Of a stretch of 64,000 bases of DNA, positions 1 through 10,339 are shown piece after piece (within the stretch, counting starts at the first letter, position 1; every line of letters begins with the position of its first letter). The DNA comes from Galeopsis tetrahit (Eukaryota; Streptophyta; Magnoliopsida; Lamiales; Lamiaceae), in assembly GCA_963675135.1 (NCBI GenBank), contig OY776124.1:18350066-18414065 (forward strand), written 5' to 3'. The position numbers and the translations under genes were made by a program. The notes beneath the pieces are model-generated. The model made no database searches and was not told the origin of the DNA. It saw nothing but the letters and a program-made list of their open reading frames with translations.

Positions 1-1587
1 TCCCCCTTGATTATTTGACCCATTAACTACCTCAGCAGGAACTGCTTCTTCATTGGTAGTTGTTACCTGGATGTGAACTGGGATTGGTTCATTCAGTTCA
101 CCATTTCCATCTGTAGGATTTATTTCAGGAAGGTTGCCTTCAGGATTGTTGTCCAATGTGGGTTTTTCAGGCAGATTGGCTTGGACAACATCTATGAATT
201 CAGTGCCTTTGTCTTTTAGATTTAGTCTGGTTGTCCTCTGTGTGATTTCTTCAGGTTCCAAATGATCATTCCTGATCTCAAAGATAGACTCATCAAACAC
301 AACATGAGGTGTTTCTTCCACTATAAGGGTTTTCTTGTTGTAGACTCTGAAAGCTCTACTGATTTGAGAGTATCCAAGAAATACTCCCTCATCAGCTTTG
401 CTGTCAAAGGCTTTCAACTGTTCTTTCCCATTATTGTGAATGAAACATTTACAACCAAATATATGAAAGTATGACACTTTAGGCATTCTTCCTTTCCAGA
501 GTTCATAGGGGGTTTTGCCTTGCCCCTTAGTGATCAAACATCTATTTTGAGTATGGCATGCAGTGTTTATAGCTTCAGCCCAAAACCTCTTAGGTAGATT
601 TGAATCAGCAATTAAAGTTCTAGCAACTTCTTTTAAAGTTCTATTCCTTCTTTCTGCAACTCCATTTTGTTGGGGAGTTCTAGCTGCTGAGGTTTCATGA
701 GCTATTCCATTTGATGTGCAGTACTCCTTGATGTATGAATTAATGAACTCAGTGCCTTTATCAGATCTTATCTTGATAATGCTAAGGCTTTTCTCATTTG
801 ACAATCTCTTGAGAAGTTCAGGTAGTTTGACTTGTGTTTCCTTCTTATTAAGGAGAAATACTACCCATGTGAACCTAGAGAAGTCATCTACTACCACTAA
901 TGTGTATTTTCTACCATTTATGCTTGAAGGGGTAATTGGTCCAAACAGATCCATATGTAGAAGTTCAAGTACCCTTTCAGTGGAGATGACTGGTTTTCCC
1001 TTAAATGAGGCTTTAATCTGTTTTCCTTCTTGACATGGCTTACACACATGTTCTTTAATGAAAACCTCATTAGGTAGTCCTTTAACTAATGCATTTCTAG
1101 CAAGTTTATTCATGGATTTGAAGTTCAGGTGATTTAGCCTTTTGTGCCATAGCCAACTTTGTTCACTAGAACTTTTAGCAATAAAACATGCAGCATCAGT
1201 AGACTTGTCCCAGTCTGCAAAATACACATTTCCCTTCCTAGTTCCAGTCAATAGGGTTTGTTGAGTTTTATCTTTAATTAGACACTTTCCACTTGAGAAC
1301 TCAACATTAAAATCTTTATCACAGAATTGACTGATACTCAGGAGGTTATATTTGAGACCAGCTACATAAGATACATTGGTTACTTTGATGTTACCAATCA
1401 TCAAAGTACCATAACCTTTAGTTGTTGCTTGTGAGCTGTCTCCAAAGGTGACATTTGGGCCTTCTTTTTCAATAAAATCAGAGAGGAGTTCCTTGTTTCC
1501 AGTCATGTGCCTTGAGCATCCACTGTCAAGGTACCATGCTGTCTTTTTGTTCATGCTCCTCTTCTTGTGGCCCAATGGTACCTGCAA
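1..1587 (-). CDS. pol: Pol of element A (protease, integrase), partial at the window edge
   Basis: Reading the minus strand leftward from the gag stop, the frame stays open to base 1; the first ATG after the stop is at 1554-1552. In order it shows the aspartic protease active site (YLDSGCSRHMTG), the gag-pre-integrase zinc region (LWHKRLNHL, then CKPCQ) and the integrase core. The core has its first Asp in HMDLFGP, its second in RSDKGTEF and its Glu in NGVAERRNRTL. Reverse transcriptase and RNase H would follow outside the window. C has an Ile in place of an Arg after the integrase Glu, whereas A keeps the usual residue. With gag also open, A is the best candidate here for an element that was recently functional. 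Confidence 0.9.
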   Translation of the reverse strand, partial: MQVPLGHKKRSMNKKTAWYLDSGCSRHMTGNKELLSDFIEKEGPNVTFGDSSQATTKGYGTLMIGNIKVTNVSYVAGLKYNLLSISQFCDKDFNVEFSSGKCLIKDKTQQTLLTGTRKGNVYFADWDKSTDAACFIAKSSSEQSWLWHKRLNHLNFKSMNKLARNALVKGLPNEVFIKEHVCKPCQEGKQIKASFKGKPVISTERVLELLHMDLFGPITPSSINGRKYTLVVVDDFSRFTWVVFLLNKKETQVKLPELLKRLSNEKSLSIIKIRSDKGTEFINSYIKEYCTSNGIAHETSAARTPQQNGVAERRNRTLKEVARTLIADSNLPKRFWAEAINTACHTQNRCLITKGQGKTPYELWKGRMPKVSYFHIFGCKCFIHNNGKEQLKAFDSKADEGVFLGYSQISRAFRVYNKKTLIVEETPHVVFDESIFEIRNDHLEPEEITQRTTRLNLKDKGTEFIDVVQANLPEKPTLDNNPEGNLPEINPTDGNGELNEPIPVHIQVTTTNEEAVPAEVVNGSNNQGG

Positions 1588-4059
1588 TTAGATAGGTTTA
1601 GGTACCCTTTGAGTTTTGGGTCCTGAGAGGTTAGCTGTACCTTTGGGAACCCAAACTTGCCTAATAACCCTGATTGATTCAAGGTGGCTAAGTTGATTTC
1701 CTAGTGCATCAACATACACTGTCTTTCCCTTAAATGCCTTTGGGAAAGTATGTGTGAATGTGTTAACTCTGTAAGTTTCAGGGAAGTTGACCACTTTCCT
1801 GAACTTATGAGTTCTTTGTGCAGCTTGATGAAGTCTTTGAGGAAAGGCATTTTTATGACCATTACCCTTTGGCATGAAGGGTTTTGGTTGTCTCATTTTA
1901 TTCTGCCTTTGAGGATAGTTGTCCTTAGGTCTATTCAGCTGAGGCTTTCTCAGATGAGTTGGCCTAGGCTGATTATACCTTGGATAATTCCTCTGAACAT
2001 TGTTCAGGAGAGTTGCCCTTCCATTGGGTCTACTCTGCTGAGCAACATTCCTCTTGTGCTCAGGAGCCTTGGCCATTTCCTTAGGTTTTGGCCTTTTCTC
2101 CTGAATCACTTGAGTGGGTATTTCATTCAATTTGCCCTTTCCTTTGTTCAGTGGCTGAATTACTTCATTTTCAGCTTGTTGTGCCACTGACTTAACAAAG
2201 ATTCTCTTAGTGTTACTTGTGGATGCAATACTAAGACAAGGTGAAGATTCAAATGGATCAAAACCCAATCCACTTCTTTGAGCCATAGGTCTTTGATAAC
2301 TTTGAATTTCCTCTATTGCTCTAGAGGATTTGTTCAAAGCAGACATCTTTAATTTCAGGCTCTCCTCACTTGATTTAAGAATATCATACTCATGTGAGAG
2401 ATTTTCAAACTTGGCATTTAGAATTTTAAGTTCAAATTCTTTTCTCTTCTGAGAGAGAAATTGATCATCAATCTCCTTTTGTTGGTCAACTATCCTGAGA
2501 TTTGCTTCCTCAAGCTTTCTCAAGACTTGTTGATAAAACTCAGTAGACTTGACATCAACAGCTACCTCAGAGTTTTTGGAAAGTTCAATAGCCAATCTTT
2601 CATTTTCTTTCACACAATTATCATGAAATTCTTGTAATCTAGTGAAATCTTCCATCAACTTTCCCAAGGAAAGTTTCAGGTTAACCTCACTAGTGTTTTG
2701 TGAGATGAATGATGGTGAACTAGAAGTAGAGGATACCTCATCATCCTCAAGAGCCATGTTGCAAACATCATCATCATCATCACTGTTGGAGAATAGTCCA
2801 TCAGAAGAGTTGAAGCTTTCATCACTATCAGATTCTTCACCAGCCATCATGGCCTTTCTATTGGTGAACTTTCTGTCTCTTTTAGCTTGTCTCTCTCTTC
2901 TTTCTTTAGAGCTCAATTCAGGGCAGTCATATTGGAAGTGCCCTTTCTTTTTACAGTTATAGCACAGATCTTCATCATCATCCTTCTTGGATTCTTCTCT
3001 TCTCTTAGATGAAGAAGGATCAGCTCTACTGGATCTTCTCCTATCAGAGGACTTGTCCTCTGATCTTTTCTCTTCAGGCTTTTTGTCCTCAGCCTGTTCT
3101 TCAGGGGAGTTGTATCTTCTCCTGAATTTGTTGTCTTGGTAGAATTTCTTGTATCTACCAAACCTTGTGTTGAGCTTGTCAAACCTTCTAGCCATCAAGG
3201 CTAGTTCTTCCTTCATTTCAGTCTTAGAGACTGTCTTTGATGATCTGGGAGTGGGTTGCATTTCTGGTTCAGCAACTTTGGCTTTGAATGCCACTCCCTT
3301 AGTAGGATTTGAAGGTTCCTCAACAGGCTTTCTTCTATTAAGGTCAAACTCATAGGCTTTAAGTTCTGAGAATATTTGTTGCATGGGCATGGTGGAGAGA
3401 TCTTTGGTATTCTGCATCATTACAGCATAGACATCCCACTTTTGAGTGAGACTCCTTAGGATTTTCAGTCCAACCTCTCTCTTGGTGTAGACCTTGCCCA
3501 ATGAGTTGATCTCATTCATCACATCAGTGAATCTACCAGCAAATTTGTCAATGGATTCATCAGACTCCATTGAGAATTGTTCAAACTTCTGCACAGCAAC
3601 TTGGAGCTTGTTCTCCTTGATTTTTTCAGCGCCCTCACACATTTCAGCAAGAGTATCCCAAATTTCTTTAGCTGTTGTGCAGTGGTAGACTCTTCCCATA
3701 ACTGCATCTGGAATTGTTTGATAGAGGGTGTTCATGGCAAGATAATTCAAATTATCTTTCCTCTTTTCATCAGTAGTGAAGTCATCCTCATCCTTGGGAA
3801 TCAGTTCCCTTACATCTGCTTTTTGCTCAGCTGTCACTCTGGGGTTAGTTTGAGTAAACACAAAAGGTCCTCTTGTGATTACTCTTAGCATATCAGTATG
3901 GAGAGATGCAAGATGAGCCCTCATTCTAATTTTCCAGAAATCATAATTGTCTATTGAAAACATGGGCAGTTTGTGATGAGAAATGTGATTGACTGGATTT
4001 GCGGCCATGTTGTCTAATCCTTGAACAGCAGGTGGAGGAACAGCATTGTTGTTGGCCAT
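1588..4059 (-). CDS. gag: Gag of element A (capsid/nucleocapsid polyprotein)
   Basis: An open frame of 823 residues encodes the structural protein that packages element RNA into cytoplasmic particles. The first 260 residues resemble the copia-type gag polypeptide (UBN2-like), with the usual phrases around YDFWKIRMRAHL and AKEIWDTL. A CCHC zinc knuckle, CYNCKKKGHFQYDC, starts at residue 366 and is flanked by basic, serine-rich stretches. Residues about 400-450 are acidic, about 465-590 look coiled-coil, and the tail is basic and rich in Asn, Gln and Arg. At 823 residues it is longer than a simple copia gag because of that tail. The start is about 125 bases inside the primer site. The frame ends at a TAA shared with element C, just before protease. 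It is intact here but carries three extra stops in C. Confidence 0.92.
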   Translation of the reverse strand: MANNNAVPPPAVQGLDNMAANPVNHISHHKLPMFSIDNYDFWKIRMRAHLASLHTDMLRVITRGPFVFTQTNPRVTAEQKADVRELIPKDEDDFTTDEKRKDNLNYLAMNTLYQTIPDAVMGRVYHCTTAKEIWDTLAEMCEGAEKIKENKLQVAVQKFEQFSMESDESIDKFAGRFTDVMNEINSLGKVYTKREVGLKILRSLTQKWDVYAVMMQNTKDLSTMPMQQIFSELKAYEFDLNRRKPVEEPSNPTKGVAFKAKVAEPEMQPTPRSSKTVSKTEMKEELALMARRFDKLNTRFGRYKKFYQDNKFRRRYNSPEEQAEDKKPEEKRSEDKSSDRRRSSRADPSSSKRREESKKDDDEDLCYNCKKKGHFQYDCPELSSKERRERQAKRDRKFTNRKAMMAGEESDSDESFNSSDGLFSNSDDDDDVCNMALEDDEVSSTSSSPSFISQNTSEVNLKLSLGKLMEDFTRLQEFHDNCVKENERLAIELSKNSEVAVDVKSTEFYQQVLRKLEEANLRIVDQQKEIDDQFLSQKRKEFELKILNAKFENLSHEYDILKSSEESLKLKMSALNKSSRAIEEIQSYQRPMAQRSGLGFDPFESSPCLSIASTSNTKRIFVKSVAQQAENEVIQPLNKGKGKLNEIPTQVIQEKRPKPKEMAKAPEHKRNVAQQSRPNGRATLLNNVQRNYPRYNQPRPTHLRKPQLNRPKDNYPQRQNKMRQPKPFMPKGNGHKNAFPQRLHQAAQRTHKFRKVVNFPETYRVNTFTHTFPKAFKGKTVYVDALGNQLSHLESIRVIRQVWVPKGTANLSGPKTQRVPKPI

Positions 4060-4185
4060 ATCTCACAAATAATCAGTTAGTTAACAAATGATGGATTTCA
4101 GAAAGAGATCAGTTCAGTGACCACACAACTATGAGAGTTTTGAAAATCAAGATGGATTTTCAGAAGCAGTGGTCTTTGAACCCCT

Positions 4186-4197
4186 GCTCTGATACCA
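4186..4197 (-). other. Primer binding site of element A
   Basis: The minus strand reads TGGTATCAGAGC two bases inside the LTR end. This is the common plant Copia primer site, complementary to the 3' end of initiator methionine tRNA. Confidence 0.9.
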
Positions 4198-4199
4198 CT

Positions 4200-6039
4200 T
4201 GTTGGTCCTGAAAGGAGTATATAACAAGTGTATGGGGGGGGGGGGGAATACACTTGTATGCAATTCTTTTTCAACTTTGATCAAACCAGAGTTCAGCAAG
4301 GTTGTCTTGGACAACTCTGCTGAAGAAGATTAACTCTTCTAAGATAATCAGACTACTAAGTACTATTGAGTACTTAGTTGATTGACTATCTAGGGGAGTT
4401 ATATGTGCGGAATAATGGTTGGCCCTTTAAGTTTAGACTCCTTTAATTTCTGAAATCACTTAGTCAATGCAACACAGTCCAGTTTAGCTTCAGGGAACTT
4501 GTCCAAATCAGTTTTGCACAGTCTTTGAATATGTATCTTTGAAAGATCAGTTTTGTATGCAGTGTTGGATGAATGTAAGTACTTGTAAAGCAAATCAACA
4601 CAAGAGTTTATAGTGGTTCAGAGACTCAAGCTCCTACATCCACTTTCCCTGATTTAACAGGATAATTCCTTCACTCTTGGAATTAACTTGTTTTATAGTG
4701 CCAAGGTGCACTTGATCAAGAACACCACTCCTTGGTGAATTGATCCCTAGGATGTCTAGAGTCCTAGTACCCTCTTCTCAACCCAGAACTGAACTGTTCT
4801 TCTCTCAACAGTCAGCTCCTACCACTTCTATTACTACAACCTTCTCCCTTTCACTCTTGAAAGGTGTAAGGGTTGAAGTAAGGTTCCAACTAATGAGATA
4901 TCCTTTACAGTGAGGATCAGTGTATAAGGATAGGATATCTCTCTAAGCTTGTGTATGGATATACAATTGGGTTCAGCTTAGATGAAGTGTTTGAAGACTA
5001 AGATAGTCTTTGAAAGCTTTGAAAGCACTTTGTAGGATTGTTGGATATTCTTGTCAAGGTTGAGGTACTTTCAAATGGTCTTCACACTTCTGTATTTATA
5101 GACAAAATGGAGGATTTGCCCGTTGGAGAGGCAGCCTCAAATTGCTATAAATGTCTTCCTTGAGTTCTTCAAACTGGAAGACAGATTCTTGATAGTGACA
5201 TGTCCTCATTTGGGTAATAAACGGCTGTAATAGTTTTGTCTTCATTCTGCAGCACTTTTCCCAATGTTTGACTTATTGTTAGGACTTGGACATGGCTTCT
5301 GAAGGTTGATCCAATGATAGGACAACATTCCTTATCATCTGGACAACTCTCCTTATCACTATCAGCAGTTTTGCTTTTCAGCATGGTTGGCTTGCTCTTC
5401 TTCAGATGACTTGGCTCTTTCCCTTTATTTCTCTTGAGTATGGTCTTAGCTTATTTCTTTGAAGACCTTTAGGGACTGGTTGTCTCAAACTCTTCAGCAT
5501 AGTTGATCCCAGGCTTTCAGAGCACTTGATCTTGATCAATTTAGCTGAGACAACTCCTCTGGACAACTCTCCTGATCAGTATATTTAATCTTTTTGCATC
5601 AGAGCACTTTATGCATAGAGTTGACTTCTCTGGACAACTCTCCTGATGAAAACCTTTGAGTAGTCTTGTCCTTTTGAGCTAGGTAAGCTTGTTCTTGCAA
5701 TATGGTTAGCTTCTTTGGACAACTCTCCTGATCAGAGCATATGAATATTTTCTCTGGACAACTCTCCTGATCAGAGCATCTTCATTGGACTTGTCCTTGC
5801 TCTTAAGTGATTGTTCCAGAATTTGAGCCTTGAGGGGACTTGATCTTGATCATCTTCAAAGCATAGGTTCCCCCCTCAAATTGTGCATCTAATTGTCTAA
5901 GAGTTACCTAACATTTCAGCTTCTCATCTAGCCTATAATCTATATGTTCTAACATTCTTAGAACATATTTATATTGACTTAGGCATGTCTCAGGGGGTTT
6001 TGGTATTAGATCAAAACATATCTCATTTTATTCCCAACA
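4200..6039 (-). repeat. 5' LTR of element A
   Basis: The LTR is 1,840 bp and has TG...CA ends: plus-strand TGTTGGTCC at 4200 and TTCCCAACA ending at 6039. It is collinear with the LTRs of B and C. A TATA box reads TATTTATA on the plus strand at 5093-5100. Four copies of GGACAACTCTCCTGA lie at 5561, 5632, 5717 and 5756 in the upstream (U3) part. A 10-bp stem with a 13-G loop is at 4224-4257. The small frames inside the LTR recur in C only because the DNA is repeated. Confidence 0.93.
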
Positions 6040-6040
6040 T

Positions 6041-6202
6041 GGATGGATTGACCAAGCAAGGATCCTGAGGGAGTTCACAGAGATTCTTAAACTGAACAAG
6101 ATGACCCTTGGACCCAAAGGAACCAACCAGGAAGCCATGGAACTCAAGAAGAGAGTATGGGCACAATATGGGATGGTGCCACCTAAAGAAGATGATCTCT
6201 GA
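6041..6202 (+). pseudogene. C-terminal fragment of ORF3 of element B
   Basis: The frame encodes about 53 residues that match the end of ORF3 of element C (57238-57399), including the conserved phrases PKGTNQEAMELKK and WAQYGMVPP. It ends at TGA 6200-6202, where C continues in frame, so it is slightly shorter at this end too. The upstream part was separated by insertion of A. It shows that B had the same long third ORF. Confidence 0.82.
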
Positions 6203-6666
6203 AATGGTTAAGTCTTCCTGACACTTACATGCTGAAATGGATAAAAACTTAAGTTGATTGCTAACTTGTGTTTTGGTCAACTATTCTGAAGATGCTCAAG
6301 CTGCTGATATGATGTGCTCTGATACCTAAATGCTGAATGATTTAAAGAGTATATCATACCTTTGTAGTAAATGTGTGCTTATTTGTAATATTTCTCATGC
6401 TCTGATATGTTTTTTTGTTTAAACTATCGACATGCTGTAATGATTCTCATTTGAATGATAGTTAAACATATTTTGAATCTAGAAAAACAAATCTCTCTAT
6501 GCCTATTCTTGAAACCTATTTGCAACATGAATGGTGAGTACACTAACACATTTTCTTTCAGGGAAATTGACCTCAGTCATGTCTTCTGAAGATAAATGTA
6601 ATAGGTGTAGTCAAGTCACTTTTGCATAAAATGTATAGGTTTTGGCATCATCAAAAAGGGGGAAAT

Positions 6667-8462
6667 TGTTGGGAATAAAATGAGATATGTTTTGATTAAA
6701 TACCAAAACCCCCTGAGACATGCCTAAGTCAAGATGATTGTGTTCTAAGTGTGTTAGAACACATAGCATAAGGCTAGATGAGAAGCTGATATGTTAGGCA
6801 GCTCTTAGATGATTTAGATGCACAATGTGAGAGGGAACCTATGCTTTGAAGAATACCAATATTAAGACCCCTCAAGGCTCAAAATCTGGAATGAACACTA
6901 AGGACAAGCATACTCTATAGAAAACCAAATGTTCTGATCAGGAGAGTTGTCCAGAGAGGTTATCTCTATGCAAGAACAAGGGTGTAAAGCTCAAAAGGAC
7001 AAGCTTACTCAAATGCTCTGATCAGGAGAGTTGTCCAAAGAGGTTGACTCTGTGCAAAAACAAAAACTCTGAAGCTAAAAGACCAAGTATGCTGATCAGG
7101 AGAGTTGTCCAGAAGAGTTGTCTCAGCATGATTGAACCAGAACAAATTTTCTAAGGCTTGAAGGTCAACTATGCTGAAGTAAAGAAGACAACTACACCCT
7201 AAAAGACTTCATTGTATCATGCTGAGATCACTTCCAAGTGAAGCAAAGGGAAAGAGCCAAGTCATCTGAAGAAGAGCAAGCCAACCACGCTGAAGGGCAA
7301 AGTCTGCTGATAGTGATAAGCAGAGTTGTCCATTTGATAAGGAATGTTGTCCTATCATTGGATCAACCTTCAGAAGCTATGTCCAAGTCTTAACAAGAAG
7401 TCAAACATTGGGAAAAGTGCTGCAGAAAGAAGACAAAGTCTTACAAGCCGTTTATTACCCAAATAAGGACATGTCACTATCAAGAATCTGTCTTCCAGTT
7501 TGAAGAACTCAAGGAAGACATTTATAGCAATTTGGGACTGCCTCTCCAACGGGCAAATCCTCAAATTTGTCTATAAATACAGAAGTGTGAAGACCATTTG
7601 AATGCATCCATTCTACATCCAACTGAACAATCATTCTGAAGCTTCAAAGTCCTCAAAAGACATTCTTAGTCTTCAAACACTTCTTCTAAGCTGAACCCAA
7701 TTGTATAATCATACACAAAGCTTAGAGAGATATCCTATCCTTATACACTGATCTTCATTGTAAAGGATATCTCATTAGTTGGAACCTTACTTCAACCCTT
7801 ACCTCTTTCAAGTGAGAAAGTGAGAAGGTTGTAGTAGTAGAAGTGGTAGGAGCTGACTGTTGAGAGAAGAACAGTTCAGTTCTAAGTTGAGAAGAGGGTA
7901 CTAGGACTCTAGACATCCTAGGGATCAATTCACCAAGGAGTGGTGTTCTTGATCAAGTGCACCTTGGCACTATAAAACAAGTTAATTCCAAGAGTGAAGG
8001 AATTATCCTGTTAGATCAGGGAAAGTGGATGTAGGAGCTTGAGTCTCTGAACCACTATAAACTCCTGTGTTGATTTACTTTCAAGTACTTTCATACCTTC
8101 AACACTGCACACAAAACTGATTTACAAAAGATACATATTCAAAGACTGTGCAAAAACTGTTTTGGACAAGTTCCCTGAAAACTGGACTGTATTGAATTGA
8201 CCAAATGATTTCAGAAACTAAAGGAGTCTAAACTTAAAGGGCCAACCACTATTCCGCACATATAACTCCCATAGATAGTTATTCAACTAAGTACTCGATA
8301 GTACTTAGTAGTTTGATTATCTTAAGAGAGTTAATCATCTTCAGCGGAGTTGTCCAAGACAACCTTGCTGAGCTCTGGTTTGATCAAAAGTTGAAAAGTA
8401 TTGCATACAAGTGTATTCCCCCCCCCCCATACACTTGTTATATACTCCTTTCAGGACCAACA
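6667..8462 (+). repeat. 3' LTR of element B
   Basis: The LTR is 1,796 bp, starting TGTTGGGAATAAAATG and ending CAGGACCAACA. The TATA box TATAAATA is at 7572-7579. The word GATCAGGAGAGTTGTCC occurs at 6936, 7020 and 7094. A stem-loop with an 11-C loop is at 8407-8438. The flank after the LTR begins TTTAT, but the 5' partner is not visible. Confidence 0.92.
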
Positions 8463-8785
8463 TTTATAATTTTCATTATTTAGTTTTTTTGTATTTTTTC
8501 TTTCGGTCATCCCCATCTCGATATATTTCTTCTACATTTACCACACTCGTTTTTTCTCACGATTAATGAGTTTTGACATACAGTTGGTTATCTCCATTTT
8601 AATTGTAATTTTACTGCGTTTGTTTTTGTTTCTGCCAATGAATCCAATATTTGTTTCCCCCAAACTTTATGAACCCTTCTTTGTTCTAAATTTGCATTTT
8701 ACTTTATTTTTTCGTATTTTCAACCACATAGTCTTCTTTTTTTTTTTTTTTTTTTTTTACAAATAGTCCTCTCTTTAATCTAATA
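8463..8785. other. AT-rich flank with a poly-T run, no gene seen
   Basis: This is AT-rich sequence right of element B, with an 18- to 19-base T run ending near 8758. A 66-residue frame here is low-complexity and is not taken as a gene. Confidence 0.6.
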
Positions 8786-8999
8786 CTCCCTCCTATTTTT
8801 AATATAAGTCATTTTGACATTTCATTTTCTTTGCAAATTATATGACGTTTTACATTTTTCAATGTAAATTAATTACGTACATTTTTTTTTTCAAATTTAA
8901 CCTTAAAATCACTAAATATTTACTTAACATGAGAAATAATTTATTTTCTTAATATGTGTGTACGGGCTTAGAATGACATATATTTTGAGTAGGAGGGAG
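8786..8999. mobile_element. Stowaway-like MITE (214 bp)
   Basis: The terminal inverted repeats start CTCCCTCCTA and end GGAGGGAG. They match over about 30 bp, including TAAGTCATTTTGACA inside the left end. The element is flanked by TA on both sides (8784-8785 and 9000-9001), the duplication typical of Tc1/mariner Stowaway elements. It has no coding capacity. Confidence 0.9.
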
Positions 9000-9071
9000 T
9001 ATTTAAGTAGTAAATAACATTTTTACATAAACTATGACATGTAATAATTGTGTAATGAATTACAATATTTA

Positions 9072-10036
9072 GAGTGTCCACAACGGTTGGTTATTAGAGG
9101 GTTATAACTTTAAAAATAGGGTTACAACCCTTGTGGCGCTGAGTTATAACTTAAAAAATTTTCTCTCTCCTCAAATGGGTTAGTCCGGCATAACCCTACT
9201 TTTTGCTAACAACAATGAATTGACCCACATTAATATTTGAATTTTCTATTTTTTTTTCATCTTCAAATTTTAAATTAATACAACGGTCTTTTTTTTTCTC
9301 TTTAAATACTTCATATTCACATTCACAGTTTTTTCTTCTGTAAATACTTAACAAATGGATAAAGATTCTTCACCATTTTATGTAACATTTTTTTGATTAA
9401 TGTAATTTCAATTAATGTATTAATTTGATATTTATGTTTAATTTATATTTAAAAAACTTGCCCATTAGAAACTAGCGCCGTAGGAAAAACATCATAACAG
9501 TTGAAGCAGCCATGATAAGGTTTTTAGACTTTGTGACATTTACTTGAGTTATCAAAACATTTAAGTAAGGTTATGATGAATGAAATTTCCATTTGATAAT
9601 AGCATGTCTATATATACAAGTGAATTTCTTAATTTATGATAAATCAAATCTTTCTAAAATATTCTAAAGATGGGAAATATTTGAGAAAAGATTTAAGAAT
9701 TTATAATATTAAATATTTATTTCAATTTGTAAAATATATTAATTGATACCCTAAAAAAATTCGACTAAATAATTTTAATATATTCATATATTAATTTTTT
9801 TCACATATATTAAATTTTAATATATTCATATATTAATTTTTTTACATAATTTTAAAACCTTAAATAAAAAATTAAAAATTAAAAAGAAATGTAATGAATA
9901 GTGGGTCCCTCAAATGTAAATGTAAGTTATAACTTTGGAATGGTTGTGGGAGTTATTGGGGGTTGAGTTATTTATGTAAAAATGATGAGGTGGAGGAGGG
10001 AGGGGGGTTATAACTCCCTAACCATTGTGGACACTC
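9072..10036. mobile_element. PIF/Harbinger-like non-autonomous transposon (965 bp)
   Basis: The left end GAGTGTCCACAACGGTTGG is inverted at the right end as CCATTGTGGACACTC. Both ends are followed inward by a GGGTTATAAC-like word. The flanks are TTA at 9069-9071 and TTA at 10037-10039, a 3-bp duplication as expected for PIF/Harbinger (Tourist-type) elements. The interior is very AT-rich with no transposase frame. Confidence 0.85.
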
Positions 10037-10039
10037 TTA

Positions 10040-10260
10040 TTAACTTGGATTTTATTATCTTGCAGGTATTTTTTAAGAATTTAGAGAAGACAACTGTAAT
10101 ACTTTTCTCAGAGCTAGAGCTTCAAGGGTCGAGAATCAGGACACCATCAATGCTTGCATTATTGGAATATTAGTAGATTTGAAAGAGATATATAGATTGA
10201 ACGTCTTACCTTAATTCATTTTTTGGGAAGTACAAATATTTAGATCTATTGGAACACACT

Positions 10261-10338
<78 letters not shown>
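10040..10338. repeat. Short unique stretch and an (AC)n(AT)n microsatellite
   Basis: Bases 10040-10258 hold a short exon-like stretch: TTGCAG at about 10060 is followed by an open frame to 10173, with no recognisable product. Bases about 10258-10337 are a compound (CA)n(TA)n dinucleotide repeat that directly precedes a Helitron-like end. Confidence 0.75.

Positions 10339-10339
<1 letters not shown>

Larger units (their letters stand above)
1..6039 (-). mobile_element. Element A: Ty1/Copia LTR retrotransposon, cut by the left window edge
   Basis: Read on the minus strand the order is 5' LTR (4200-6039), primer binding site, gag (1588-4059) and the start of pol (1587 to the edge). Protease before integrase within the visible pol, and a copia-type gag, place it in Ty1/Copia. 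Its LTR, gag and pol closely match element C on the other strand, so A and C are members of one family. No premature stop is seen in the visible coding part, unlike C. The right end abuts ORF3 sequence of a plus-strand relative (element B), so A landed inside B. The other LTR and the left target duplication lie outside the window. Confidence 0.93.
6040..8462 (+). mobile_element. Element B: 3' remnant of a Copia element of the A/C family
   Basis: Only the 3' end is visible: the end of ORF3 (6041-6202), an untranslated tail, a polypurine tract (AAAAAGGGGGAAAT, about 6653-6666) and the 3' LTR. The rest presumably lies left of element A, which interrupts it. The junction at 6039/6040 falls inside ORF3, at the point matching about 57237 in element C. 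Bases 6040-6044 (TGGAT) may be A's target duplication, but the partner copy is outside the window. Confidence 0.88.

Noticed and set aside
1750..3888. Several plus-strand frames of 60-146 residues across 1750-3888
   Set aside because: They lie antisense to the gag of element A, and the same shadows recur opposite the gag of C, so they follow from the gag coding sequence.
4186..4197. tRNA gene at the primer binding sites
   Set aside because: Only 12 bases complementary to the tRNA 3' end are present; no cloverleaf arms follow. No other tRNA or rRNA gene was seen in the window.
6667..8462. Solo LTR interpretation of the element B LTR
   Set aside because: ORF3 sequence, a tail and a polypurine tract precede it directly, so it is the 3' end of a larger element.
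8566..8766. 66-residue hydrophobic plus-strand frame
   Set aside because: It is made of T-rich DNA ending in a poly-T run (poly-Phe) and has no similarity or context supporting a gene.
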